In this document: one piece after another, positions 46,046 to 54,828 of the stretch
Position numbering within the stretch: the stretch's first letter is position 1
How the letters are laid out: every line of letters starts with the position of its first letter
Assembly (NCBI GenBank): GCA_023230925.1
Contig: JALNWK010000016.1
Coordinates: forward strand, 1-56,959
Direction: 5' to 3'
From: Limnochordia bacterium
Lineage (GTDB): Bacteria; Bacillota; Limnochordia; DUMW01
DNA length: 56,959 nt
Program-made: the position numbers and the translations under genes
The notes under the pieces: generated by a model
The model's input: only the letters and a program-made list of their open reading frames with translations
What the model was told of the DNA's origin: nothing
Databases searched by the model: none

Positions 46046-46822
46046 CTACAGTCTCAGGTCAAACTGCCACTGACTCATCTCATCAAGCATGCCGTATTCA
46101 GTAAGGTCATACTGAATTGGCGTAATCGAAACGTATCCGTTTTTTACAGTCGCGGTATCGGTTGTGGGATCATCATCTAAATCCACCACATCACCCGCCA
46201 TCCAATAGTAGGCCCGTCCCCTCGGATCAACCCTCTTGTCAAAAACGTCCCGGTAACGACGGGTACCCAACCGTGTACATTTGACTCCTTTGATATCGCC
46301 TTCCGGAACAGCCGGAACATTCACATTCAAAAGAGTATCCTTGGGAAGACCCTCTCGGCTGAATCGCTCAACAAGGTACTTGGCAATACTCGCCGATGGT
46401 GTATAGTCAAACTCCCCGGTATGGTTATGATCAAGATTAACAGAAACAGCCATAGCTAAGGCACCCATAATGGCTCCTTCGACAGCTGCAGAAACGGTAC
46501 CGGAGTACAAAACGTCAGTCCCTAGGTTTGGACCTCGATTAATTCCGGAGATGACGATACTCGGTCTTTCCTCGCTGATGCCTTCCATGCCGAGCTTTAC
46601 ACAGTCAGCAGGTGTTCCATTTACCACGTATGTATCAATACCGCTAGAGGACTCTATCCGTTCTACCCGTAGCGGTCTATGTACCGTAATAGAATGACCA
46701 GTTCCACTCTGCTCCTCACTTGGTGCAACAATCATCACTCGACCAAGCTCCGCTATGGCTGAAGCCAATGCCCAAATGCCCGGAGCATTAATCCCATCAT
46801 CGTTAGTAACTAGAATAAGCAC
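46046..46822 (-). CDS. surE: SurE, 5'-nucleotidase / survival protein
   Basis: 258-residue metal-dependent phosphatase that acts on nucleoside 5'-monophosphates. Opens with the metal-binding ILVTNDDGINAPGI (Asp8, Asp9), then VIVAPSEEQSGTGHSIT, NGTPADCV and SGINRGPNLGTDVLYSGTV. Length is normal. Starts 27 bases after the end of the MgtC-family gene on the same strand. Confidence 0.97.
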   Translation of the reverse strand: MLILVTNDDGINAPGIWALASAIAELGRVMIVAPSEEQSGTGHSITVHRPLRVERIESSSGIDTYVVNGTPADCVKLGMEGISEERPSIVISGINRGPNLGTDVLYSGTVSAAVEGAIMGALAMAVSVNLDHNHTGEFDYTPSASIAKYLVERFSREGLPKDTLLNVNVPAVPEGDIKGVKCTRLGTRRYRDVFDKRVDPRGRAYYWMAGDVVDLDDDPTTDTATVKNGYVSITPIQYDLTEYGMLDEMSQWQFDLRL

Positions 46823-46849
46823 CTAATTGATCACCCAGCCTTGCGAAAT

Positions 46850-47524
46850 CTAATTGGCATATCTCGCTTCCTTAACTCCGTCAAGCTCGACAATCTGGGT
46901 CAACACCAAAGACCTATTCGTCTTCGGAGGAATCTCCAAACTCAGATCCAAAACAGCGCTGTTCTCGTCTTCCGATTGCAGATTAGCTCGCGTAATGTTA
47001 ATCTTATAACCCGCCAACACCTCGGTCACCACCGCCAACTGTCCCGGACGATCCGCTATTTTCAGGATCAACCGATTGCGCTTGCTAGCCAGTAGTTTAT
47101 ATTCATATTTGTCCAATCCTCCGAGGGTAATCACGACCAGGATAGCTGATAATACAGCCCCCAAATAGAAACCACTACCTACCGCAAGTCCAATGCCAGC
47201 CACCACCCATAGACTGGCGGCAGTAGTCAGACCCCGAATAGTTGCGCCTTCTTTCATAATAGTTCCCGCTCCCAGAAAACCTATACCACTTACAACTTGA
47301 GCGGCGATCCGGCCAGGATCAAACGCAGGTACACGATCAGTGTATACACCCACCATACCATAGGAAGAAACAAGCATAATGAGGGCTGCACCAATACAGA
47401 CGAGAATGTGTGTCCTGAGTCCCGCAGGACGACCATGGATTTCCCTCTCTAGGCCAATTGCTCCGCCTAGCAGAACAGCTACCGCTATTCGAGTAACAAT
47501 CTGAAGACTGCTGATCAAAATCAC
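46850..47524 (-). CDS. MgtC/SapB-family membrane protein with C-terminal ACT-like domain
   Basis: 224 residues. The N-terminal 140 form the MgtC/SapB membrane domain with its signature GGAIGLEREIHGRPAGLRTH at about 19-38 and GIGFLGAGTIMKEG. The C-terminal 75 residues look like an ACT regulatory domain (LKIADRPGQLAVVTEVL). The family is linked to magnesium or acid stress, but its transport role is debated. Ends 27 bases before surE; starts 5 bases after the zinc-ribbon gene. Confidence 0.9.
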   Translation of the reverse strand: MILISSLQIVTRIAVAVLLGGAIGLEREIHGRPAGLRTHILVCIGAALIMLVSSYGMVGVYTDRVPAFDPGRIAAQVVSGIGFLGAGTIMKEGATIRGLTTAASLWVVAGIGLAVGSGFYLGAVLSAILVVITLGGLDKYEYKLLASKRNRLILKIADRPGQLAVVTEVLAGYKINITRANLQSEDENSAVLDLSLEIPPKTNRSLVLTQIVELDGVKEARYAN

Positions 47525-47529
47525 TCACC

Positions 47530-47901
47530 CTATACTCGTCCGCCACATTTCGGACACTTGGACTCATGCCACGGCACCATGGTGCGACAGTGGGGACACT
47601 CTTTTTTTGTATCTTTCCCGCAATGGGGACAACTGGCCATCCGTTCCAGGTAGCGTTCACCACACCGGGGGCAACTGCCCAGTTTCCCTTTCGGGCGAAA
47701 AGTAATGTACAAAGATGCTATGATAGAAATCATAATCAGCGCCACTGGCTGGAATAAGAACGTAGAGGATACTACGAACATGGCCATAATCCAAAGCAGC
47801 GGATGTGCTTGACGGGGCTTGGCATCCCGTTGAATGAAGTAGCTTGCTATTACCAACACAATCAAGTTGACGACAATAGAAACCGGATCTAACTGAGGCA
47901 T
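47530..47901 (-). CDS. Membrane protein with double zinc ribbon
   Basis: 123 residues: two membrane helices (about 8-24 and 37-66) and then two zinc ribbons, CPRCGERYLERMASCPHCG and CPHCRTMVPWHESKCPKCG. Function unknown; ribbons of this kind often mediate protein contacts. It lies in a minus-strand run with the MgtC-family gene and surE. Confidence 0.78.
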   Translation of the reverse strand: MPQLDPVSIVVNLIVLVIASYFIQRDAKPRQAHPLLWIMAMFVVSSTFLFQPVALIMISIIASLYITFRPKGKLGSCPRCGERYLERMASCPHCGKDTKKECPHCRTMVPWHESKCPKCGGRV

Positions 47902-47952
47902 TTACTTTAACACTCCACTTATGCAAAACCTACTCCCGCGTATGGTTGCTGT

Positions 47953-48600
47953 CTAGAGAAACTTGCTAATCTTGGTCTTAATCCGGCACAAAGCATTATC
48001 CACTGACTTAGTATGTGTATCTAGCCTCAGCGCCATTTCCTTATATGACAACCCATTTATATACAACCTAAAGACCTTAAACTCAAAATCGCTCAGTACC
48101 TTCTTGATGTGTTCTTGAGTTTGCTTCAGCCGTTCGCGGTCAATAACCAGATCTTCGGGGTTGTCCACCTGCGAATTAGAAAGTACCTCCATTAAGGTAC
48201 GGTCTCCTTCTAAATCATAAATCGGCTTGTGCAATGAAGTGTAACAGTTGAGTGGAATATGTTTCTGACGTGTTGTCCCTTTAATAGCACTAATAATGTT
48301 TCGCGTAATACATAACTTAGCAAAAGACCAGAATGACGAGGTGCCAGGAGTAAAATCCCTGATCGCCTTATATAACCCAATCATGCCTTCCTGGAGAAGA
48401 TCATCGTCCTCAGCCCCTTGTAGAAAATAAGGGCGAGTCCAAATATAGACTAACTTTTGATATTTCATTAGCAGGTAATCAACTGCTTCATCGCAACCTT
48501 GCTGGGCCAGGTGAACAACCTCTTCATCTGATTGCTGACTAAAGTCTACCTCGGCATGCCATCGATGAGGTTCTGCCAATGCAGGACTCATATCACTCAC
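47953..48600 (-). CDS. sigH: SigH-type sporulation sigma factor
   Basis: 215-residue sigma-70 factor. Region 2 has LLMKYQKLVYIWTRPYFLQG then EDDDLLQEGMIGLYKAIRDF; region 4 has LSDFEFKVFRLYINGLSYKE and a helix-turn-helix near the end. This matches SigH (Spo0H), which in Bacilli and Clostridia switches on early sporulation and transition-state genes. A sigma-A type promoter lies about 195 bases upstream. Confidence 0.88.
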   Translation of the reverse strand: MSDMSPALAEPHRWHAEVDFSQQSDEEVVHLAQQGCDEAVDYLLMKYQKLVYIWTRPYFLQGAEDDDLLQEGMIGLYKAIRDFTPGTSSFWSFAKLCITRNIISAIKGTTRQKHIPLNCYTSLHKPIYDLEGDRTLMEVLSNSQVDNPEDLVIDRERLKQTQEHIKKVLSDFEFKVFRLYINGLSYKEMALRLDTHTKSVDNALCRIKTKISKFL

Positions 48601-48792
48601 ATTTACTCACTCCCCAACCCAATAATAAAAAACAACAACCATCTAGTCCTTCCCGGCTCGACAGGAAATGCATAGAGCGGATAGAGACATCACTCACCTG
48701 AATGCCTCTAAGCTATCCGGGAACTGCAGGGCTCATATAAAAAGACGAAGGATATACATATATGGAATAGGAAGAGCCTTGAACTACAATTA

Positions 48793-48822
48793 ATTGTAGC
48801 AAACTGCGGTGATGAAAGTCAA
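48793..48822 (-). promoter_or_regulatory. sigH promoter
   Basis: On the minus strand: TTGACT (48822-48817), 18-base spacer, TACAAT (48798-48793). It gives a leader of nearly 190 bases before sigH. Confidence 0.6.
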
Positions 48823-48827
48823 GCGTA

Positions 48828-48895
48828 ACCGACGGGCCGGAATTATTACCCATCTTTTACACCGTATAAACCAAGCTCGGTGGGAACCCGTCGGT
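48828..48895. repeat. Widely spaced 9-bp inverted repeat after the PLP lyase gene
   Basis: ACCGACGGG (48828-48836) and CCCGTCGGT (48887-48895) are exact complements with 50 bases between them. The structure lies 11 bases past the minus-strand stop codon of the lyase gene and just upstream of the sigH promoter. It could be the terminator of the lyase gene or an RNA structure. Confidence 0.45.
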
Positions 48896-48905
48896 ATACA
48901 AACAA

Positions 48906-50147
48906 CTAGGCAGATGTCTCGGATAGTTTTCCCGCGATGGCCGCCAGTGTTAGCTGCCAGTGCGCCAAGGACGTTCCCCCCTGGAAGTAGACCACATAAG
49001 GCGGACGCACGGGTCCGTCAGCGGACAATTCACTAGAAGACCCTTGGATGAAACTTCCTGAAGCCATGAGAACGGCATCATCGTACCCTGGGAGCACCGA
49101 TGCTTCCAGCTGGAAATGATGATCTACGGCCCCACTTTCCTGAACGGCCTGACACACCAGCTTCTGGGTAGCCGGATCCCCACACACCACAGCCTGTACA
49201 ACGTCTCCGCGCAAATCATCCACCCCAGGATACACCTCAAAGCCAAGCCTGCGGAAAAAGGAGCCAATCAAGGTTACACCACACAAGGCCTCAGCCACCA
49301 GATGCGGTGCAAGCCAAAGTCCTTGAAAAAGCAACCGATTTAACCCATAGCTTGGTCCTAGACGATTACCAAGTCCCGGCGCTGTGAGATGCTCCGCTAC
49401 TTGTTCAACTAATTCACCCTTGCCCACGACGTAACCCCCCCCAGGTGCAATAGTACCCCCTGGGTTCTTAATAAGCGAACCGGCCATGAGATCAACACCC
49501 ACATCTGTAGGTTCTCTCTCCTCCACAAACTCCCCATAGCAGTTGTCCACAAAGATAATCGACTCTGGGAATCTCTCCTTTAAGTGCACAACGGCGGTCT
49601 GGATCTGTGGCACGGTCAGGGCTGGTCGCAGACTATACCCTCTGGATCTTTGAAGTAGGATCATCCTTGGAACAACTGACACTTTCCCCAGGTCCCTAGG
49701 GCTAAACTGTCCCTCTGGGAAAAGATTAATCTCTTGGTATCTAACCTGCCACTTCTCTAGCGAATTCGGCGAATCACCTTTTTGCCCGATCACCATCTGC
49801 AAAGTATCATAGGGAGCTCCCGTAACGCTTAATAGCAGATCCTGCGGCTTTAGAAGACCGAACAGGCAACAAGTAATGGCTTGAGTTCCTGAGGTAATCT
49901 GGGGCCTAACTAGGGCCTCCTCCGTATTGAAAATCTCAGAGTAAACCTCTTCTAATGCTTCCCGCCCCACATCACCATATCCGTAGCCGGTACTCCCCGA
50001 GAAGTAGTAGTCGGTTACTCGTGCTTTATGAAACGCGGAGAGCACCTTCGCTTGATTCTTAAGCTCTGTTTGTCGTATCTGTTCCATTTGTGCCGCTATT
50101 TCGGCCATGGACTCGGCCAATAGCTCATGCCAATCCTGCATAATCAT
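48906..50147 (-). CDS. PLP-dependent methionine gamma-lyase-like (aluminium resistance family) protein
   Basis: 413 residues of the YnbB / aluminium resistance protein family, fold type I PLP enzymes related to cystathionine and methionine gamma-lyases. Seen: TSGTQAITCCLFGLLKP at the cofactor phosphate site, FVDNCYGEFVEE with the cofactor-stacking Asp, and GSLIKNPGGTIAPGGGYV with the PLP lysine (Lys227). The true substrate is not known, and the aluminium name is historical. ATG overlaps the stop of the small gene upstream (4 bases). Confidence 0.92.
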   Translation of the reverse strand: MIMQDWHELLAESMAEIAAQMEQIRQTELKNQAKVLSAFHKARVTDYYFSGSTGYGYGDVGREALEEVYSEIFNTEEALVRPQITSGTQAITCCLFGLLKPQDLLLSVTGAPYDTLQMVIGQKGDSPNSLEKWQVRYQEINLFPEGQFSPRDLGKVSVVPRMILLQRSRGYSLRPALTVPQIQTAVVHLKERFPESIIFVDNCYGEFVEEREPTDVGVDLMAGSLIKNPGGTIAPGGGYVVGKGELVEQVAEHLTAPGLGNRLGPSYGLNRLLFQGLWLAPHLVAEALCGVTLIGSFFRRLGFEVYPGVDDLRGDVVQAVVCGDPATQKLVCQAVQESGAVDHHFQLEASVLPGYDDAVLMASGSFIQGSSSELSADGPVRPPYVVYFQGGTSLAHWQLTLAAIAGKLSETSA

Positions 50148-50386
50148 TCCTCTTCTAGTTTCTTGCGTGCAGCTGTAAACACCGACTTAGGAGATATAGA
50201 CTCTCCTCCGAGTTTCTTCACTTGGTCCTGACCCAAAGTCTTCTCAGAATGAACGTACAACCGCCATTTACCACTATCCGTTGGCATTACTTCGGTCTCT
50301 CCAGTAATCTTCATTTCATGCCAAAGAAGCGACACAGCCTTCGTCACTTCATCCTTTGATTCATACTCTAAAGCAAAGGACATCAT
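50144..50386 (-). CDS. Small hypothetical protein
   Basis: About 80 residues (SFALEYESKDEVTKAVSLLW; SGKWRLYVHSEKTLG), a small alpha/beta protein of unknown family. Start ATG 50386 after GAGGAGGG. It lies 17 bases after trpA and is coupled to the lyase gene by overlap, so both may be read through from the trp operon. Confidence 0.68.
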   Translation of the reverse strand: MMSFALEYESKDEVTKAVSLLWHEMKITGETEVMPTDSGKWRLYVHSEKTLGQDQVKKLGGESISPKSVFTAARKKLEEE

Positions 50387-50402
50387 CAAGAACCGCCCTC
50401 CT

Positions 50403-51203
50403 CTATTCGCTATGGTTGTTTAATGCACTTCTTAGCTTCTTAATGAAGCCTTCCACTGCAGTGCATGAATCCCTACCCGCTTCTTGGATTAGCTTGGCCA
50501 AAGCACTACCCACAATGACTCCATCGGCGATTCCTGCTACTTCAGCAGCTTGTTCGGCCGATGAAACCCCAAAACCAACTGCCACCGGCAAGTCGACGTT
50601 CTCCTTGATCCTGTTAACTAGTTCAACCAAATCAGCCGGAAGCTGCTCCCGGGGACCGGTTACCCCAGTTAAGGATACCGCATAGACAAAACCCTTAGAA
50701 CGTTCCCCGATGGCCTTAATCCTCTCGGCCGGTGTATTGGGAGCAACCAAGTAAACAAGGTCAATACCGGCCTTGCTTGCCTTCTCCTCTAGGCACGCCG
50801 CTTCTTCATAGGGAAGATCCGGAACGATTAATCCTGCAACCCCCGCCTGACTAGCAGCCTCCACGAAACGGTCCTCTCCCCAACAGTATACCAGGTTATA
50901 GTAGACCATGAAAACTAGTTCCGTGGATAGCTCCTCTTTCCTGATCTGTCTTGCGGCACATCCTACCATGTCCATGATCTTGGCAATAGTAGCGCCGCCT
51001 TTTAGGGATTCAACGGCGGCCATCTGCAGAATTGGTCCGTCAGCTAAGGGATCGGAAAAGGGAATACCGATCTCAATAATATCCGCTCCATTACGGGCTG
51101 CAGTTAGGATCAACTCCTTACTAGTGGCCAGATCCGGGTAACCTGCTGTCAGATAGGGCATTAAAGTACTCCTATGTCTAAATTGTTTTTGCAGTCTACT
51201 CAC
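50403..51203 (-). CDS. trpA: Tryptophan synthase alpha chain
   Basis: 266 residues. Splits indole-3-glycerol phosphate into indole and glyceraldehyde 3-phosphate; works as an alpha2-beta2 complex with TrpB. Catalytic residues fit Glu44 (DIIEIGIPFS) and Asp55 (DPLADGPILQ). The phosphate site is VAVGFGVSSAEQA, then GVIVGSAL. It overlaps the end of trpB by 8 bases. Last trp gene of the operon. Confidence 0.98.
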   Translation of the reverse strand: MSRLQKQFRHRSTLMPYLTAGYPDLATSKELILTAARNGADIIEIGIPFSDPLADGPILQMAAVESLKGGATIAKIMDMVGCAARQIRKEELSTELVFMVYYNLVYCWGEDRFVEAASQAGVAGLIVPDLPYEEAACLEEKASKAGIDLVYLVAPNTPAERIKAIGERSKGFVYAVSLTGVTGPREQLPADLVELVNRIKENVDLPVAVGFGVSSAEQAAEVAGIADGVIVGSALAKLIQEAGRDSCTAVEGFIKKLRSALNNHSE

Positions 51204-52398
51204 GTCCTGCTCCCCCGTTTCTATGAATCTCGTGAATTTGCATGACGTCCTTATCCCCTCTCCCCGACAGATTAATTACAACAATCTGGTCCGCGGAAAA
51301 GGCCGAGGCCATCTTCTGGACATAGGCTACTGCGTGGGCACTCTCCAATGCAGGAATGATGCCCTCTGCCCTACATAAGAGATCGAAAGCCTCAAGAGCT
51401 TCGTCGTCCGTTACTGGATAGTATTCAGCTCGCTTTTGATCCGCAAGGTAGCTATGCTCCGGGCCAACACCGGGATAGTCTAATCCGGCGGATATGGAAT
51501 AAACAGGAGTGATTTGGCCATCTTCATCGTGCATTAGATAGCTAAAGGCACCATGAAGTACACCCTTTGTGCCCTTGGCAATACATGCAGCATGCTGATC
51601 TGTGTCAAGGCCAAGCCCACCGGCCTCCACACCGACTAAGCGAACGGAAGGATCTCCTACGAAGGCGTGAAATATTCCCATGGCATTGCTTCCGCCGCCG
51701 ACAGCAGCAACGATACAATCCGGTAGGCGACCTTCGTGATGCAAAATCTGCTCCTTTGTCTCCTTACCAATGACAGCTTGAAAATCACGCACAATAACCG
51801 GATATGGGTGGGGACCAACGACGGAACCGATCAAGTAATAAGAATCCTCAACGTTAGAAACCCAGTACCTTATGGCCTCGTTGCACGCATCCTTCAATGT
51901 GCCGGTACCCGATGTCACAGATTCAACCCGTGCCCCCAAAAGTTCCATGCGAAAGACATTTAGCGACTGACGTCTAATGTCTTCCTCTCCCATGAATACC
52001 ACACACTCCATGCCAAACATGGCCGCTGCCGTAGCAGTAGCTACTCCATGTTGCCCGGCACCGGTCTCGGCAATCACCTTACGCTTACCCATCCTCTTTG
52101 CCAAAAGAATCTGCCCAAGGGTGTTATTGATTTTATGGGCACCGGTATGATTGAGATCCTCCCGTTTCAGATAGACCTTCGGTCCTCCAAGAACACGGGT
52201 AAGCTGCTCTGCAAAATATAAAGGAGTAGGACGTCCTGAATACTCCGTCAAGTACCAATTCAACTCATCCCAAAATGTAGGGTCACCCTTGGCAGCCCGA
52301 TAGGCCTCCACAAGTTCATCAAGGGCGGGTATAAGTGTCTCAGGTACATACCTGCCTCCATACGGGCCAAAATGACCATTTCCTTCAGGTACTGTCAT
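51196..52398 (-). CDS. trpB: Tryptophan synthase beta chain
   Basis: 400 residues. Condenses indole with serine to tryptophan, using PLP bound to Lys89 (LNHTGAHKINN). The phosphate-binding loop is VGGGSNAMG and the N-terminal GHFGPYGGRYVPETL is typical of TrpB1, the form that pairs with TrpA. Start ATG 52398 lies inside the end of trpF (14-base overlap). Confidence 0.98.
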   Translation of the reverse strand: MTVPEGNGHFGPYGGRYVPETLIPALDELVEAYRAAKGDPTFWDELNWYLTEYSGRPTPLYFAEQLTRVLGGPKVYLKREDLNHTGAHKINNTLGQILLAKRMGKRKVIAETGAGQHGVATATAAAMFGMECVVFMGEEDIRRQSLNVFRMELLGARVESVTSGTGTLKDACNEAIRYWVSNVEDSYYLIGSVVGPHPYPVIVRDFQAVIGKETKEQILHHEGRLPDCIVAAVGGGSNAMGIFHAFVGDPSVRLVGVEAGGLGLDTDQHAACIAKGTKGVLHGAFSYLMHDEDGQITPVYSISAGLDYPGVGPEHSYLADQKRAEYYPVTDDEALEAFDLLCRAEGIIPALESAHAVAYVQKMASAFSADQIVVINLSGRGDKDVMQIHEIHRNGGAGRE

Positions 52399-53014
52399 TG
52401 CTATTCCTCACCTTCTTCAAGAACTCACGTACTTTACTGTAATCCTTTTTCCCCGGATAAGCCTCAACACCGCTACACACATCAATGCCAACTGGTCTTA
52501 CTTTTTTGATTCCTTGGCAGACATTCTCCGGGGTTAACCCGCCTGCCAGAATTACAGGAACCCTACAGGCCATCTTGCGAGCAAGGTTCCAATCGCATGT
52601 AACGCCTGTCCCACCTACCACACCATCTACACAGCTATCTACTAGAAATGCATCGGCCGGATAGCGTTCAATCCCGTCCAGCATATCATTATCAGTTAGA
52701 TGAAGAACCTTAATCACTCGATGGTACCGAGTTAAAGCATAACATTCCGTAGGATTATAGTACCCGTGAAGCTGGACCACATCCAATCGAACTTTGCCTG
52801 CGATATCAACGATATCATTAAATGAATGATCTACGAAGACACCTACTATCTTAGTAAACACAGGCAAGGCCGAAGTAATCTCACAAGCTGTTTCCACGGA
52901 TATAGCCCTTGGACTTCGTGGAGCAAAAATGAGTCCAAGGGCATTTGCGCCAAGCTCCACTGCATTAAGGGCGTCATCTTTATTAGTTATACCGCAAATC
53001 TTCACCTGAATCAA
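52385..53014 (-). CDS. trpF: Phosphoribosylanthranilate isomerase
   Basis: About 209 residues, (beta/alpha)8 barrel. Opens with the signature IQVKICGITNKDDA (catalytic Cys in KICG), then VQLHG and ILAGGLTPENV at the phosphate site. The conserved catalytic Asp is in AFLVDSCVDG. The TTG start at 53014 is chosen because the motif must be at the N-terminus; an open extension runs 150 bases upstream into trpC but is not part of the protein family. Preceded by GGTGGTGGG. Confidence 0.96.
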   Translation of the reverse strand: MIQVKICGITNKDDALNAVELGANALGLIFAPRSPRAISVETACEITSALPVFTKIVGVFVDHSFNDIVDIAGKVRLDVVQLHGYYNPTECYALTRYHRVIKVLHLTDNDMLDGIERYPADAFLVDSCVDGVVGGTGVTCDWNLARKMACRVPVILAGGLTPENVCQGIKKVRPVGIDVCSGVEAYPGKKDYSKVREFLKKVRNSNDST

Positions 53015-53027
53015 CCGGACCCACCAC

Positions 53028-53810
53028 CTAAGCCAGTGATAGAAGCTTCTGCAACATCTGCGAAGGGTAACTATCACTGCATAGTGCTTCTCCAATAAGG
53101 ATTCCATCGACTCCACAGTCTTTGATCTTCCTGATATCCTCACCAGTTCTAATCCCACTCTCACTGATCACCACACATCCAGAAGGGATAAGTGGGCGGA
53201 GCCTTAAGGTCACATCAAGACTCACTGTGAAGTCTGCTAGATTACGATTGTTGATACCAATCATCTGAGCCCCTGCTTCCAATGCCTGATAGACTTCCTC
53301 TTCATTGTGAACCTCAACAAGGCATTCCAGACCCAAACTAGAGGAATACTCTAGCAACCGTTTCAGTTCATCAGGTCCTAGGGCTGCCACTATTAGCAGT
53401 ACAGCATCAGCTCCCCACAGACGCGCCTGAAGAACCTGGTACGGATCAATAACGAAGTCCTTCCGCAGAATGGGCAGATTAGTTGCGGTCCTTGCTTGGA
53501 TCAAGTCTTCTCCACTTCCATGAAAGAATTCCTCATCAGTAAGCACAGAGATTGCAGTTGCACCGGCCCGCTCATAGGCCCAAGCTGTATAGGCAGCTTG
53601 TAGGTCACCATTGATGACACCCTTTGACGGTGATGCACGCTTAATCTCAGCTATGATCCCAATGGGACATGCCTGCAGAAGACTGTCGGACAGACTCCTG
53701 CAGCTATTAGGAGATGCCACTTCCAGTCTCTGGGCAAGGGCCTCAAAGGAACAGCGCTTCTTCTCTGCTGCCAGCTGTGCACGTTTACATGCAAGAATTC
53801 GCTGTAGCAT
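53028..53810 (-). CDS. trpC: Indole-3-glycerol phosphate synthase
   Basis: About 260 residues, (beta/alpha)8 barrel that closes the indole ring. Catalytic lysines lie in AEIKRASPSKG and LRKDFVIDPYQV; Glu in VEVHNEEE; and IGINNRNL, then SESGI at the phosphate site. ATG 53810 is preferred because AGGAGG lies 10 bases upstream; the GTG at 53819 is too close to it. It overlaps the end of trpD by 26 bases. Confidence 0.97.
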   Translation of the reverse strand: MLQRILACKRAQLAAEKKRCSFEALAQRLEVASPNSCRSLSDSLLQACPIGIIAEIKRASPSKGVINGDLQAAYTAWAYERAGATAISVLTDEEFFHGSGEDLIQARTATNLPILRKDFVIDPYQVLQARLWGADAVLLIVAALGPDELKRLLEYSSSLGLECLVEVHNEEEVYQALEAGAQMIGINNRNLADFTVSLDVTLRLRPLIPSGCVVISESGIRTGEDIRKIKDCGVDGILIGEALCSDSYPSQMLQKLLSLA

Positions 53811-54828
53811 CACCTGCACACCTCCTGGAAAACATCTGTAACTTGTGTAGCTTCTCCAGTGCCTGGCCTGAATCGACTATCTCAGCGGCCAACTGAACCC
53901 CTTGTTTTAGATTCTGCGCAAGCCCTGCTACCAACAATGCAGCGGCGGCATTAGCCAGTGCCACATCACGGTAAGGACCCCTCTCTCCGGTCAACACCCG
54001 TTCGATAATCGCTGCGTTTTCCGCGGCACTACCTCCGGTAATATCTTGTTTCTTCACCGAGAGAAAGCCAAAATCTCTCGAATCAACGAGGTAGGTATCT
54101 ACCGTGCCATTTTTCAAATGTGACACTAAGGTAGGTGCGCCCAATGAGACCTCATCAATACCGTCGGTACCGAACACAACTAAGGCTTCTTTAGTGCCCA
54201 GTCGGGCCAATGCTTCGGCCAGAAGCTCCGTAAGCTCCGCTTTGTAAACGCCAACCACTTGATACTCGGCACAGGCGGGATTGCTCAAGGGACCTAGAAT
54301 GTTAAAAATGGTTCGGATCCCAATCTCCTTACGAGGACCAATAGCATGCCGCATAGCTGTATGAAACACCGGACTGAACAAGAAGCCAATCCCCGTTTCG
54401 TTAATGCATTGCTCCACTTGCGCAGGCGTCAGATCCACGTAGATCCCTAACGCCTCCAATACATCAGCACTACCGCACTTACTTGATACCGAGCGGTTAC
54501 CATGTTTGGCTACATGCAAGCCTGCGCCAGCTACAATAAACGCTGCCGTGGTGGAAATATTGAAGGTATTGGCACCATCACCACCGGTCCCACAAGTGTC
54601 TACCAACTTGGAAACCTTTGGACGGATCTGTGTCGCAAGGCTACGCATGGTCCGTGCAGACCCGGCCACTTCATCAAGGGTCTCTCCTTTCATTCGCAGA
54701 GCCGTGATATACGCAGATATCTGTGCAGGGGTGGCCTCCCCACTCATAATCTCGTTCATCACCAATGAGGCCTCACACTCACTAAGGTCATATCCATCAC
54801 TGAGCTTGGCAATAGCCTCCCTAATCAT
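53785..54828 (-). CDS. trpD: Anthranilate phosphoribosyltransferase
   Basis: 347 residues. Adds phosphoribose to anthranilate. The diphosphate-binding motif is VDTCGTGGDGANTFNIST (about 81-98), followed by AKHGNRSVSSKCGSADVLE and LGPLSNP. It stands as a separate protein, without a fused TrpG domain. ATG overlaps the trpE stop by 4 bases. Confidence 0.98.
   Translation of the reverse strand: MIREAIAKLSDGYDLSECEASLVMNEIMSGEATPAQISAYITALRMKGETLDEVAGSARTMRSLATQIRPKVSKLVDTCGTGGDGANTFNISTTAAFIVAGAGLHVAKHGNRSVSSKCGSADVLEALGIYVDLTPAQVEQCINETGIGFLFSPVFHTAMRHAIGPRKEIGIRTIFNILGPLSNPACAEYQVVGVYKAELTELLAEALARLGTKEALVVFGTDGIDEVSLGAPTLVSHLKNGTVDTYLVDSRDFGFLSVKKQDITGGSAAENAAIIERVLTGERGPYRDVALANAAAALLVAGLAQNLKQGVQLAAEIVDSGQALEKLHKLQMFSRRCAGDATANSCM

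Noticed and set aside
53015..53164. N-terminal extension of trpF by 50 residues
   Set aside because: It overlaps the end of trpC, is not part of the TrpF fold, and the family motif QVKICGIT must be at the start.
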